A stretch of 64,000 nt of DNA from Pseudomonas gingeri (lineage in GTDB: Bacteria; Pseudomonadota; Gammaproteobacteria; Pseudomonadales; Pseudomonadaceae). The notes beneath the pieces are model-generated. The model searched no databases. It saw nothing but the letters and a program-made list of their open reading frames with translations, and was not told the DNA's origin. The position numbers were made by a program, and so were the translations under genes. The stretch spans positions 186,001-250,000 of the forward strand of contig NZ_JACAPR010000011.1 in the NCBI RefSeq assembly GCF_013385635.1, given 5' to 3'. Shown here in pieces: positions 1 through 7,849 of this stretch (position 1 is its first letter; every line of letters starts with the position of its first letter).

Positions 1-719
1 GCATCGGCGCGGCTATCGCGACGGCGCTGGGCGAGGCCGGTGCACGGGTGATCGCGCATTACGGTGGTGATCGGGCAGGTGCGGAACAGGCACTGGCCAA
101 TGTCCCGGCGGCGGACAAACTGTTCCTGCAGGCCGACCTGCATGACCTGGCCTGTGTAGAAAGCTTGTGGGACCAGGCGCAAGCCTGGCAGGGCCGTATT
201 GATGGCTTCGTCAACAACGCGGCGATCATGCGCTGGCACGGCGGAATGGCGGCGGATGATGAAACCTGGGACAGCGTCTGGGCGGAAACCCTGGACGTGA
301 ATGTGCTGGCCCCGGCGCGCCTGATCCGTCGTGCGGTGAAGCATTTCCATGGCAATGGTGGCGGCATCCTGATCACCATTTCCAGTTGGGCGGCGCAGCG
401 CGGGGTGACCAATCCGGACACCATCGCCTATGCCGCGTCGAAAGCCGCTGTACGGTCGATGACCCAGACCGTCGCCCGGGCTTATGCCAAGGACGGAATC
501 CTCGCCTATATCGTTGCGCCGGGCGTGGTGCGCACGCAGATGTCCGAGTCGTTTGCCCGTACTCAGGGCGGCGAGGAGGGTGTCACCGCGCAACTGGCGA
601 TGGGTGAGTGGGTGCCGCCAAGCGATATCGCGGCGCTGGTGGCGTTTCTGGCCAGCGGTCGTTCGCGCCATCTCAGTGGTGCCACGCTCGATGTAAACGG
701 TGCCAGCTACGTTCGTTGA
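1..719 (+). CDS. SDR family oxidoreductase, 5'-truncated by window edge
   Basis: The reading frame is open from the first bases of the window, so the start codon and the first part of the Rossmann motif (TGxxxGIG) lie outside. Translation begins at GIGAAIATALGEAGARV, the end of the NAD(P)-binding glycine loop. It then shows the NNAA motif, the catalytic-type YAASK tetrad segment and a PGVV..QM region, all typical of classical short-chain dehydrogenases of about 250 aa. The C-terminus (LSGATLDVNGASYVR) is complete. It lies 133 bp upstream of an ABC-transporter/flavoenzyme operon on the same strand and may belong to that pathway as an alcohol or ketone oxidoreductase. Substrate not recognisable. 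Confidence 0.9.
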   Translation, partial: IGAAIATALGEAGARVIAHYGGDRAGAEQALANVPAADKLFLQADLHDLACVESLWDQAQAWQGRIDGFVNNAAIMRWHGGMAADDETWDSVWAETLDVNVLAPARLIRRAVKHFHGNGGGILITISSWAAQRGVTNPDTIAYAASKAAVRSMTQTVARAYAKDGILAYIVAPGVVRTQMSESFARTQGGEEGVTAQLAMGEWVPPSDIAALVAFLASGRSRHLSGATLDVNGASYVR

Positions 720-734
720 GCTGACTTAAAGTGC

Positions 735-852
735 GCATTGACAACTTTTGTTCGTATTGCGCATTAAATTATTGACATAGATGCGGCGAAGTCAGACATT
801 GAGATTCCAGTCAGCGCTGGCGTCGCCTGTAACCCCCAATCAGGAGTTTCAC
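735..852 (+). promoter_or_regulatory. Promoter region of the first ABC/flavoenzyme operon
   Basis: AT-rich leader between the SDR stop and the solute-binding protein. It holds two TTGACA hexamers (738-743 and 772-777) and two TGCGCA-type half sites. The segment 771-785 (ATTGACATAGATGCG) recurs with one mismatch at 5687-5701, upstream of the DapA-like gene. A good ribosome-binding site (AGGAG, 842-846) precedes the ATG at 853. No convincing -10 box lies at the right distance from either TTGACA, so sigma-factor assignment is open. Confidence 0.5.
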
Positions 853-1659
853 ATGCTTAAATTCAAAGCTGTCATTCTCTCGCTGGCCGTTGTTGCCGCG
901 GCCGTGTCTGGCGTCGTGCAAGCACGCAGCCTCGACTCGATCATCCAGAGCGGCACCCTGCGGGTCGGCGTCAACCCGAACTTTCCACCGATGAGTTCCT
1001 ACAACGACAAGAACGAACTGGTGGGCTTCGACATCGACGCGGCCAACGAAATCGCCCGCAACCTCAACGTCAAGGCAGAGTTCGTGCCAACCGAGAGTGC
1101 CCAGCGTGTGCCGTTCCTGCAATCGGATCGGATCGACATCTCCCTCGGCGCCCTGACGCGCAACTCCGAACGCGCCAAGCTGATCGATTTCACCGTGCCG
1201 CTGCACACCGAGTCCATGGCGGTGCTGACCACCGACAAGCTCAAGGTCGATAACTGGAAGGATCTCAACAGTCCGGATATCAAGCTGGTCAACATGCGCG
1301 GCAACTGGTCGGTCGACTACCTGAAAAAAGAGCTGCCCAAGTCCAACGTCCTGCTGGTGGAAACCATCGCCGATACCGTGCGTGCCGTGGCCCAGGGGCG
1401 GGGCGACGCGATTGTCGAGAACATCGACTTCTTCATGAGCTTCACCAAGAACTATCCTGACGTGAAGTGGCGCGTGCTCAAGGACCCGATTTCCGTCGGA
1501 TACGACTGCATCGGCGTGGCGAAGAACAGCACCGGCCTGCGGGACTACCTGAACGTCGTGCTGTTCGAGATGCATAGCAGCGGCTTCATCAATACCACCT
1601 GGCAGAAGGCATACGGCGCGCCGATGCTCAAGCCCGTGGATGCAAACCCGTACTTCTAA
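853..1659 (+). CDS. ABC transporter periplasmic amino-acid-binding protein (PAAT family)
   Basis: Predicted 268-aa secreted solute-binding protein of the polar amino acid type (SBP family 3). The ATG at 853 is preferred over the in-frame ATG at 781. It has an AGGAG box 7 nt upstream and opens directly into a signal peptide (MLKFKAVILSLAVVAAAVSG, cleavage near VQA-RS). The mature start (LDSIIQSGTLRVGVNPNFPPM) and the GFDIDAANEIARNL segment are typical family signatures. It is the first gene of a run with two permeases and an ATPase. The downstream oxidases suggest the ligand is an amino acid or imino acid, but the ligand cannot be read from sequence. Confidence 0.93.
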   Translation: MLKFKAVILSLAVVAAAVSGVVQARSLDSIIQSGTLRVGVNPNFPPMSSYNDKNELVGFDIDAANEIARNLNVKAEFVPTESAQRVPFLQSDRIDISLGALTRNSERAKLIDFTVPLHTESMAVLTTDKLKVDNWKDLNSPDIKLVNMRGNWSVDYLKKELPKSNVLLVETIADTVRAVAQGRGDAIVENIDFFMSFTKNYPDVKWRVLKDPISVGYDCIGVAKNSTGLRDYLNVVLFEMHSSGFINTTWQKAYGAPMLKPVDANPYF

Positions 1660-1713
1660 CCCCCGCGCCGACCCGTACCCCGGTACGGGTCGGCGAAAAG
1701 GACGGATAGCCTC

Positions 1714-2388
1714 GTGGACTACACCTTTCAGTTCTCCAACGTCATCCAGAACCTCCCTTATCTGTTGAAAGGGGCAGGGCTGACACTGGAAATCGCGTTT
1801 GTCTCGTTCTGGCTCGGGTCCGCCATCGGTCTGGCGGGCGCCATGGCCAAGCTGCACGGCGGGCGCCTGTTGCGTGGCCTGGTCAGTGTCTACATCACGC
1901 TGTTCACCAACACCCCGGCACTGGTGCAGATCTTCTTTCTGTTCTACGCCTTGCCGGATGTCGGCATCGTGCTGGAGCCGATGACCGCCGTGCTGATCGG
2001 CCTGACACTCAACTCCGGCGCCTACCTGACCGACATCCTGCGTTCGGGCGTCGAGTCGGTGCGCAAGGCCGAGATCGAAACCGCCGTGACCCTGGGCATG
2101 TCCGGGCTGCAGACCGTGCGTTACGTGATCTTGCCGCACATCGCCAAGACCATTTACGCGCCGCTGTGCAACTTCTTTGTCTGGCTGGTGCTGGGCAGCT
2201 CCATCGGTGCCATTTTTGGTGTCGAGGAGTTGACCGGCCGGGCCATCAACATTTCGACCGCCAACCTGCGAACGATTGAAACCTTCTCGGTGGTGGCGGC
2301 GATTTACGTGGCATTGACCTTCGTTGCGTCGATTGCCTTGGGGCTGGTAGGCCGTCACCTGTTCCGCGCAAAAATCAAGGTGTTCTGA
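1714..2388 (+). CDS. ABC transporter permease (HisM/GlnP type)
   Basis: 224-aa inner-membrane permease starting with GTG. It has about five hydrophobic segments and the conserved cytoplasmic EAA-like loop (EIETAVTLGMSGLQTVRYVILP, around residues 126-147) that contacts the ATPase. The N-terminal part (LPYLLKGAGLTLEIAFVSF) is typical of polar amino acid permeases. It follows the binding-protein gene by 54 bp and its stop overlaps the next permease start (TGATG), showing translational coupling. Confidence 0.92.
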   Translation: MDYTFQFSNVIQNLPYLLKGAGLTLEIAFVSFWLGSAIGLAGAMAKLHGGRLLRGLVSVYITLFTNTPALVQIFFLFYALPDVGIVLEPMTAVLIGLTLNSGAYLTDILRSGVESVRKAEIETAVTLGMSGLQTVRYVILPHIAKTIYAPLCNFFVWLVLGSSIGAIFGVEELTGRAINISTANLRTIETFSVVAAIYVALTFVASIALGLVGRHLFRAKIKVF

Positions 2389-3143
2389 TGTTCGATCTGA
2401 TCATTTCCCAGGCCCCGCGATTCTTCACCTGGTACACCCTGGTCTTCGTTCTCGAAGCCATGGGCCGCACGTTGATGATGACGGTGATCGGTTGCTCGGT
2501 GGGGGCCGTGGCCGGCTTTGCCATTACGGTGATCCGCAGCACCACCAGCAACTGGATGATGTTGTTCCGGCTGGCGGTGACGGTCTACGTCGAGGTGTTC
2601 CGGCGCATCCCGTTCCTGGTGATCCTGTTCATCGTGATGTATGCCTCGCAAGGGCTTGGCTCGAACATTTCGCTGTCGGCGATTGCGACGGTCTCGATCT
2701 GCCTGGTTGCCACCGCGTTTCTGTCGGAGATCATCCGCGCCGGACTCGAGTCGGTGCCACGCCAGCAGTTGGAAGCGGCTCAGGTGATGAACTTCGGCTT
2801 CAGCCGCACGCTGTTCATGGTGCTCCTGCCGCAATCATGGAAAGTCATCCTGCCGCCGGCCTTCGCCTTCATGGTGATGTTCATCAAGGATACCTCGCTG
2901 GCGTCGCAGATGGGCGTCGTCGAGCTGACGTTCACCGGCAAGGTGCTGATGAACCGAGGTTATTCGCCGTTCCTGGTGTACGGCGTCGTACTTGCTGCTT
3001 ATTTCGTCCTGTCTTACCCACTCAGCCGATTGGGCGCTTACCTGGAGAATCGTCTTGCCTCACCTCAACGTCGTAAATCTGTCCAGCGCGTACGCGCAAA
3101 TTCCGGTCCTGCAAAACGTGAGTTTGTCGGTCGATCGCGGTGA
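2388..3143 (+). CDS. ABC transporter permease (HisQ/GlnP type)
   Basis: 251-aa second permease of the same importer, coupled to the first by a TGATG overlap. Membrane segments are clear, and the EAA loop reads QQLEAAQVMNFGFSRTLFMVLLPQS around residues 126-150. The C-terminal 30 residues are basic and hydrophilic (PQRRKSVQRV). They are encoded in the stretch that overlaps the downstream ATPase gene by about 89 nt. Together with 1714-2388 it should form the heterodimeric membrane channel. Confidence 0.92.
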   Translation: MFDLIISQAPRFFTWYTLVFVLEAMGRTLMMTVIGCSVGAVAGFAITVIRSTTSNWMMLFRLAVTVYVEVFRRIPFLVILFIVMYASQGLGSNISLSAIATVSICLVATAFLSEIIRAGLESVPRQQLEAAQVMNFGFSRTLFMVLLPQSWKVILPPAFAFMVMFIKDTSLASQMGVVELTFTGKVLMNRGYSPFLVYGVVLAAYFVLSYPLSRLGAYLENRLASPQRRKSVQRVRANSGPAKREFVGRSR

Positions 3144-3792
3144 AGTGATCAGCCTGATCGGGCCGTCCGGGTCGGGCAAAAGCACCTTGTTGCGGGTACT
3201 GATGGGTTTGTTGCCGCCCACGGCCGGGCGGGTGCTGATCGATGACGAGCCGCTCGACTACGTGTCGAAAAGCAGCCTGCGTGCCGCGCGGGACAAAATG
3301 GCCATTGTCTTTCAACAGTACAACCTGTTCCAGAACATGGACGTGCTGCGCAACGTCACGATTGCGCCGACCAAGATCAAGAAGCGTCCGCGTGCCGAAG
3401 TCGAACTCGAGGCCAAGGCGTTGCTGAAGAAGGTCGGGCTCGGGGAGAAATATCACGCTTACCCGGACGAGTTGTCCGGTGGTCAGCAACAGCGTGTAGC
3501 GATAGCCCGGGCTCTGGCATTGCGGCCGCAGATCCTGCTGCTGGACGAAGTCACGGCGGCCCTCGATCCGGAACTGGTCAACGAGGTGCTCGACACGGTC
3601 CGCGCGCTGGCGAAGGAGGGGATCACCATGTTGCTGGTCTCTCATGAGATGTCTTTCGTGCGTGAGGTGTCGACGCGCATCGTGATGATGGACAAGGGCC
3701 AGGTCGTCGAGATCGGTACGCCGCAGCAGATTTTCGAGGCGCCTGTCGAGGCGCGCACTCGCGAGTTCGTCGGCAAGATCCTGCGCCACTGA
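3055..3792 (+). CDS. ABC transporter ATP-binding protein (GlnQ/HisP type)
   Basis: 245-aa ATPase. Walker A is GPSGSGKST, the signature LSGGQQQR, Walker B LLLDEVTAALDPE and the switch His VSHEM. The TTG at 3055 is chosen because GGAGAA lies 8 nt upstream and the product then begins PHLNVVNLSSAY, matching family length (about 240 aa). An ATG at 2992 would add an unrelated 21-residue extension. Either way the gene starts inside the permease gene, an unusually long overlap (89 nt with the TTG). It energises the importer encoded by 853-3143. Confidence 0.9.
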   Translation: MPHLNVVNLSSAYAQIPVLQNVSLSVDRGEVISLIGPSGSGKSTLLRVLMGLLPPTAGRVLIDDEPLDYVSKSSLRAARDKMAIVFQQYNLFQNMDVLRNVTIAPTKIKKRPRAEVELEAKALLKKVGLGEKYHAYPDELSGGQQQRVAIARALALRPQILLLDEVTAALDPELVNEVLDTVRALAKEGITMLLVSHEMSFVREVSTRIVMMDKGQVVEIGTPQQIFEAPVEARTREFVGKILRH

Positions 3793-3873
3793 GGCGCGAC
3801 CCCGACTCATCCCCGTGTTGCCACGCCCCGGCGGTTTCGGGGCGTGCGGACCGACCGCTGTTGGAGAGGCTTG

Positions 3874-5583
3874 ATGAAAGGCATTGCTATCACTTTCGAA
3901 GGCACCGTGTACACGGCCCGCCCCGGCGAGTCGTTGGCGGCGGCCCTGATCGCTGGCGGTGTGCGGCATTTTCGGGAAACCCGGGGCGGCGCCTGTCGCG
4001 GGATTTTCTGCGGGATGGGCGTGTGCCAGGAGTGCCTGGTCGACATCGACGGTCGGCCGAACCAGCGTGCGTGCATGACCAAGGTCGTGGCGCCGATCAG
4101 TGTCAGGCGCAGCATCGCCAATACACCGCTGCCGCTGGATGTGACACAGAACGTGGTGATCGAACCGATACCGGTGCGCACGCCGGATGTCCTGGTGATC
4201 GGTGCCGGGCCGGGCGGCCTGTCTGCAGCGTTGGCGGCACGACAGGCGGGTGCCAGCGTGGTCGTGGTGGATGAGCGAAGCATTGCCGGAGGGCAGTATT
4301 ACAAGCAGGTCAGTGTCGAAGGGCCGGACATAGCGCCGCCCGACCGCCAGCATCGACAAGGTGCCAGGCTGATCGCCGAGGTGCGGGCCGCGGGTGTCGA
4401 ATTGATTGGCGACGCGCTGGTCTGGGGGGCATTCGAGCCTGGCGAATACGGTGTCGTTATCAACGGTCATACCCAACGCTGGAAACCGCGCAGCACGGTG
4501 ATTGCAACCGGTGCCTATGAACGTGGCTGGCAGGTGCCGGGCTGGACCTTGCCGGGGGTGATGACCACGGGTGCGGCACAGACATTGTGGCGTACCGCCC
4601 GGCGTCTGCCGGGGCGGCGGGTGTTGATCGCCGGCAATGGCCCCCTGAACCTGCAACTGGCGGCAGAGTTGCGGGCGGGCGGTGCGACGGTGGTGGCGGT
4701 GGTCGAGGCCGCTGCCGCACCAGGCATGGCGACGCTGGCCAGTCTGGCGCGCATGGCCGTCGCCGCGCCGGGATTGATACTGCAAGGCCTGGCGTATCGC
4801 CTGGCATTGCTGCGCGGCAAGGGCCGGATGATTCACCAGGCATTGGTCGCCGGTATCCAGGCCCAGGACGAGAAACTGAGGGTCAGCCTGTGTGATATCG
4901 ACGGCCTGCCGCTGCCGGATACTTTCGAGGTCGACTGTGTGTGCCTCGGCTACGGCTTCGAACCGGCCAATGAGCTGCTGCGGGCCCTGGGCTGCGCTCA
5001 CGATTACGACGCGCAGCGCCGGCAACTGGTGACCCGCCGCGATACGCGCGGCCAGACCGATATCGACGGCGTATTTGCCCTGGGCGATTGCACGGGGCTG
5101 GGTGGTGCCAGGGCCGCATTGGCCGAAGGACGCATGGTCGGCCTGGAAGCCGCCGTCTCCAGTGGTTTCAAACTGTCCGGCGAGTTGCACGAAAGCAGCC
5201 GCGAAGCCGAAGCCGAGCTCAAGCGGCAGCGGGCATTCCAGAAGGCGTTGTGGACGCTGTACAAGGCCGATGCAAAACCGCCGGCGATGACTGCGACAGC
5301 CAAGGGTGGATGCCTGGTTTGTCGCTGTGAAGAAGTCAGTTTTGCCACGCTGCAGCAGGCGCTGGACGATGGCATCAGTACGGTCGGCGCCATCAAGCGG
5401 CACACACGGATCGGCATGGGGCGCTGCCAGGGACGCTATTGCGCGGCCACGCTCGACGAGAAGGTCTGTGAACTCAACGGGTCGACCCGCTCGGAGTGGT
5501 CCGGCTTTGCTCCGCGCTTGCCGGTCAAGCCGGTGACCATCGCCGAACTGGCGGGTTCGTTGGAAAAAAATCACGCCCCATAA
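3874..5583 (+). CDS. Fused HcnA-HcnB-type FAD oxidoreductase (opine oxidase / D-hydroxyproline dehydrogenase alpha-like)
   Basis: 569-aa protein (ATG at 3874 with GGAG 7-10 nt upstream) combining two subunits that are often separate. Residues 1-90 form a ferredoxin-like [2Fe-2S] domain with C46-x4-C51-x2-C54-x12-C67. A pyridine-nucleotide-disulfide-type FAD domain follows (GAGPGG at 110-115, second nucleotide fold near AGNGPLNLQLAAEL, LGDCTGLGGARAALAEG at the FAD pyrophosphate site). The C-terminus is a BFD-like [2Fe-2S] domain (CRCEEV then CQGRYC). The architecture matches the A and B subunits of hydrogen cyanide synthase, opine oxidases and D-hydroxyproline dehydrogenase. The partner oxidase (HcnC type) is at 7850-8980. 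The hydroxyproline locus in this same window has the two parts as separate genes. Substrate unknown. Confidence 0.85.
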   Translation: MKGIAITFEGTVYTARPGESLAAALIAGGVRHFRETRGGACRGIFCGMGVCQECLVDIDGRPNQRACMTKVVAPISVRRSIANTPLPLDVTQNVVIEPIPVRTPDVLVIGAGPGGLSAALAARQAGASVVVVDERSIAGGQYYKQVSVEGPDIAPPDRQHRQGARLIAEVRAAGVELIGDALVWGAFEPGEYGVVINGHTQRWKPRSTVIATGAYERGWQVPGWTLPGVMTTGAAQTLWRTARRLPGRRVLIAGNGPLNLQLAAELRAGGATVVAVVEAAAAPGMATLASLARMAVAAPGLILQGLAYRLALLRGKGRMIHQALVAGIQAQDEKLRVSLCDIDGLPLPDTFEVDCVCLGYGFEPANELLRALGCAHDYDAQRRQLVTRRDTRGQTDIDGVFALGDCTGLGGARAALAEGRMVGLEAAVSSGFKLSGELHESSREAEAELKRQRAFQKALWTLYKADAKPPAMTATAKGGCLVCRCEEVSFATLQQALDDGISTVGAIKRHTRIGMGRCQGRYCAATLDEKVCELNGSTRSEWSGFAPRLPVKPVTIAELAGSLEKNHAP

Positions 5584-5584
5584 A

Positions 5585-5600
5585 GCGAACTAATGTTCGC
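5585..5600. promoter_or_regulatory. Perfect 16-bp dyad, candidate operator
   Basis: GCGAACTAATGTTCGC has perfect 6-bp arms around TAAT. It sits 2 bp after the stop of the fused flavoprotein and about 150 bp before the DapA-like gene, in the only sizeable gap of this operon. It could be a regulator binding site. It has no T-run, so it is not an obvious terminator. Confidence 0.4.
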
Positions 5601-5686
5601 CATGGTAACATCCATTTCAGGATGTGCAGGATTCTGTCGCTTCGAATAAGGCTTTTCGAGTTGGTTTGGCAGTAAGAACGTCATTG

Positions 5687-5750
5687 ATTGACATAAATGC
5701 GCGAACGTTGATCTTTTCCGCGCACAAACGTACGAAAATCGGAGTCAAGC
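5687..5750 (+). promoter_or_regulatory. Second copy of the ATTGACATARATGCG promoter motif
   Basis: Bases 5687-5701 (ATTGACATAAATGCG) match 771-785 at 14 of 15 positions. Both copies lie 63-82 bp before a start codon in the same catabolic cluster. This suggests an internal promoter that starts a second transcript (DapA-like, OYE, oxidase) under the same control as the first. TTGACA at 5688-5693 could serve as a -35 element; no strong -10 is seen. GGAG precedes the ATG at 5751. Confidence 0.45.
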
Positions 5751-6686
5751 ATGAGCAAAGAATTTCGCGGCAGCTACGGCGTGACAGTGACGCCATTTAC
5801 CGCTGACGGCAGCCAGATCGATTACAAGGCGCTCGCCGCGTTTATCGAATGGCAAATCGCCTCGGGTTCGCCGGGCATCATCATTCTCGGTACCACGGGC
5901 GAGTTCCTGACCATCTCCGACGATGAGCGCACCCAGTACATCGAAACCACGGTGAAACTGGTCAATGGCCGTATCGACGTGCTGGTGGGCACCATGGACG
6001 CCTACACCCCCAACGCCGTGCGTTACACCCGTGAAGCCGAAGCGCTGGGTGCCGACGGTTTCATGATTGCGCCGCCGTATTACTACACCCCGACCGAAGA
6101 CGAAATCTTCAAGTACTACCGGGCGATTTCCGAGTCGACCTCGCTGCCGATCATGCTCTACAACAACCCGGTGACCACCAACGTCGATATGTCCGCCGCG
6201 CTCGTCGCGCGCATGACCAAGGCCTTTGACAACGTGCGCTACATCAAGGAAGCGAGCATGGATGTCGGGCGCATCTATGACATCGTCGAAGGCACCGAAG
6301 GGGTGATGAACGTGTTTGCCGGCGAGCGTCCGGTCGAGAGCTTTCTGCTCGGTGCGGTGGGTTACGTGAACCCTTACGCCAACTACATTCCGCGGGCGTC
6401 GACGCGCCTCTGGGAAGCTCTGGTCGAAGGCAAGCTGCAGGAAGCGGGCAAGATCCAGGCGATGATCAGCAGCTTCGATCACATCATTGCCGAAGGTCAC
6501 CCCACCTATGGTCATCAGTGCTATTCGAAAGCCCTGGCGGCATCGCAGGGTTACCCGGTCGGCGATGTACGCGCGCCGTTGACGCAGTTCGCAGAACTCG
6601 GTCAGGAAGGCCTGGACCGTCGCGCGCGGATCGTCAGCATCATCGATGACATCAATAGCTACGTTGCTGCCCAAGCGGCGAAGTGA
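5751..6686 (+). CDS. DapA-family class I lyase/deaminase (DHDPS/N-acetylneuraminate lyase superfamily)
   Basis: 311-aa TIM-barrel lyase. Visible family marks are GTTGEF (phosphate/carboxylate loop), the MLYNNP segment with the catalytic-type Tyr, and YIKEAS carrying the Schiff-base Lys. Lysine biosynthesis is unlikely because it sits in a catabolic operon beside an amino-acid oxidase. In the hydroxyproline pathway a relative deaminates the cyclic imine made by the oxidase; this gene may do the analogous step, but could also be an aldolase. It differs clearly in sequence from the second family member at 20695-21612. Confidence 0.85.
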   Translation: MSKEFRGSYGVTVTPFTADGSQIDYKALAAFIEWQIASGSPGIIILGTTGEFLTISDDERTQYIETTVKLVNGRIDVLVGTMDAYTPNAVRYTREAEALGADGFMIAPPYYYTPTEDEIFKYYRAISESTSLPIMLYNNPVTTNVDMSAALVARMTKAFDNVRYIKEASMDVGRIYDIVEGTEGVMNVFAGERPVESFLLGAVGYVNPYANYIPRASTRLWEALVEGKLQEAGKIQAMISSFDHIIAEGHPTYGHQCYSKALAASQGYPVGDVRAPLTQFAELGQEGLDRRARIVSIIDDINSYVAAQAAK

Positions 6687-6699
6687 TCAGGGGGCAGGG

Positions 6700-7827
6700 A
6701 TGAGCCGTCCACCATTGTTCACGCCTTTCGACTCCCGCGGCGTGCGTTTTCGCAATCGCCTGGTGGTGTCGCCGATGTGTCAGTACCAGGCTGTCGAAGG
6801 CCTGATCAATGATTGGCACTACGCCCATCACGCCCGGTTCGCCCTGGGCGGGATCGGCGGTGCGTTGCTCGAAGCCACCGCGGTGACACGCGAGGGTCGC
6901 ATCAGCCCCGGTTGCCTGGGGATCTGGAGCGACCAGCAGATCCCCGGCCTGCGGCGCATCGCCGAACTCTATCATCAGCATGACGTGCCGCTGGGCGTGC
7001 AACTGGCCCATGCCGGACGCAAGGCCAGTTCGGCGGTACCCTGGCTCGGCAGCGGTCCGTTGGGCGCAGGCACGGCAACCCCGGCCTGGCCGACACTGGC
7101 GCCTTCGGCACTGGCCCATGCCGCTGATTGGCCGACGCCGCAGGCGGCCAGTCTCGATGACATCCGGCAGGTCATCCAGGCGTTCGCCGACGGCGCTCGT
7201 CGGGCGGTTGAAGCGGGGCTGGATTTTGTCGAAATCCATGGGGCGCATGGCTATCTGATCCATGAATTTTTTTCGCCGTTGGCCAACCGTCGTGACGATG
7301 CCTACGGTGGCGATTTTGCCAACCGCGCACGGCTCGCGCTGGAGGTCGTGCGCGCTGTACGCGCCGTGGTCCCTGCGAGCATGCCGGTGTGGTACCGGGC
7401 CTCTTGCGTGGACGACGGCGAGGGCGGTATCGGCCTGGATGACAGCGTGCGCCTGGCCGCGCTGCTGGCGGCCGAAGGCGTTGATCTGGTGGATTGCTCG
7501 GCGGGCGGGATCCTGGGTCCGGTCGCGCGTTCCGCCACGGTGGCCTTGCCGGGGCACCAGGTGCCGTACGCCACGCGAATCCGTGCCGAAGCCCAGGTGG
7601 CAACCATGGCGGTCGGGTTGATTACCGAGGCACGGCAGGCCAACCAGGTGATTGTCGACGGTGCCGCCGACCTGGTGGCATTGGGGCGGGCATTGCTGGA
7701 TGATCCGAGCTTCGCCTATCACGCGGCGCTGGAACTGCAGATCCCTGACGCCCATGATCTGTTGCCGAGATCCCACGGTTTTTTTCTCGCCCGCCGTCAG
7801 GCACACACGCAGGTGAAAGCCACATGA
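6700..7827 (+). CDS. Old Yellow Enzyme family FMN ene-reductase (YqjM/NamA type)
   Basis: 375-aa NADH:flavin oxidoreductase. SPMCQY near the N-terminus is the YqjM-type Cys/Tyr active-site strip. HGAHGYLIHEFFSPLANRR carries the paired histidines and FMN-binding residues, and VALGRALLDDP lies at the C-terminal phosphate site. The ATG at 6700 is chosen over 6646 because the latter overlaps the upstream gene and adds non-homologous residues. It lies between the DapA-like lyase and the oxidase, implying that an alpha,beta-unsaturated intermediate is reduced in this pathway. That step is absent from hydroxyproline catabolism. Confidence 0.88.
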   Translation: MSRPPLFTPFDSRGVRFRNRLVVSPMCQYQAVEGLINDWHYAHHARFALGGIGGALLEATAVTREGRISPGCLGIWSDQQIPGLRRIAELYHQHDVPLGVQLAHAGRKASSAVPWLGSGPLGAGTATPAWPTLAPSALAHAADWPTPQAASLDDIRQVIQAFADGARRAVEAGLDFVEIHGAHGYLIHEFFSPLANRRDDAYGGDFANRARLALEVVRAVRAVVPASMPVWYRASCVDDGEGGIGLDDSVRLAALLAAEGVDLVDCSAGGILGPVARSATVALPGHQVPYATRIRAEAQVATMAVGLITEARQANQVIVDGAADLVALGRALLDDPSFAYHAALELQIPDAHDLLPRSHGFFLARRQAHTQVKAT

Positions 7828-7849
7828 GTGATGAAGCGGAGTTGTTTCC

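Noticed and set aside
781..852. Upstream ATG at 781 for the first binding protein
   Set aside because: It would place 24 polar residues before the signal peptide and overlap the conserved promoter motif; the ATG at 853 has a proper AGGAG.
811..2358. Long minus-strand open frame (515 codons) opposite the binding protein and permease genes
   Set aside because: High-GC mirror frame; His/Gly/Arg/Gln-rich translation with no family likeness, opposite well-supported genes. The same applies to 3022-5574 (850 codons) and 15731-17323 on the minus strand.
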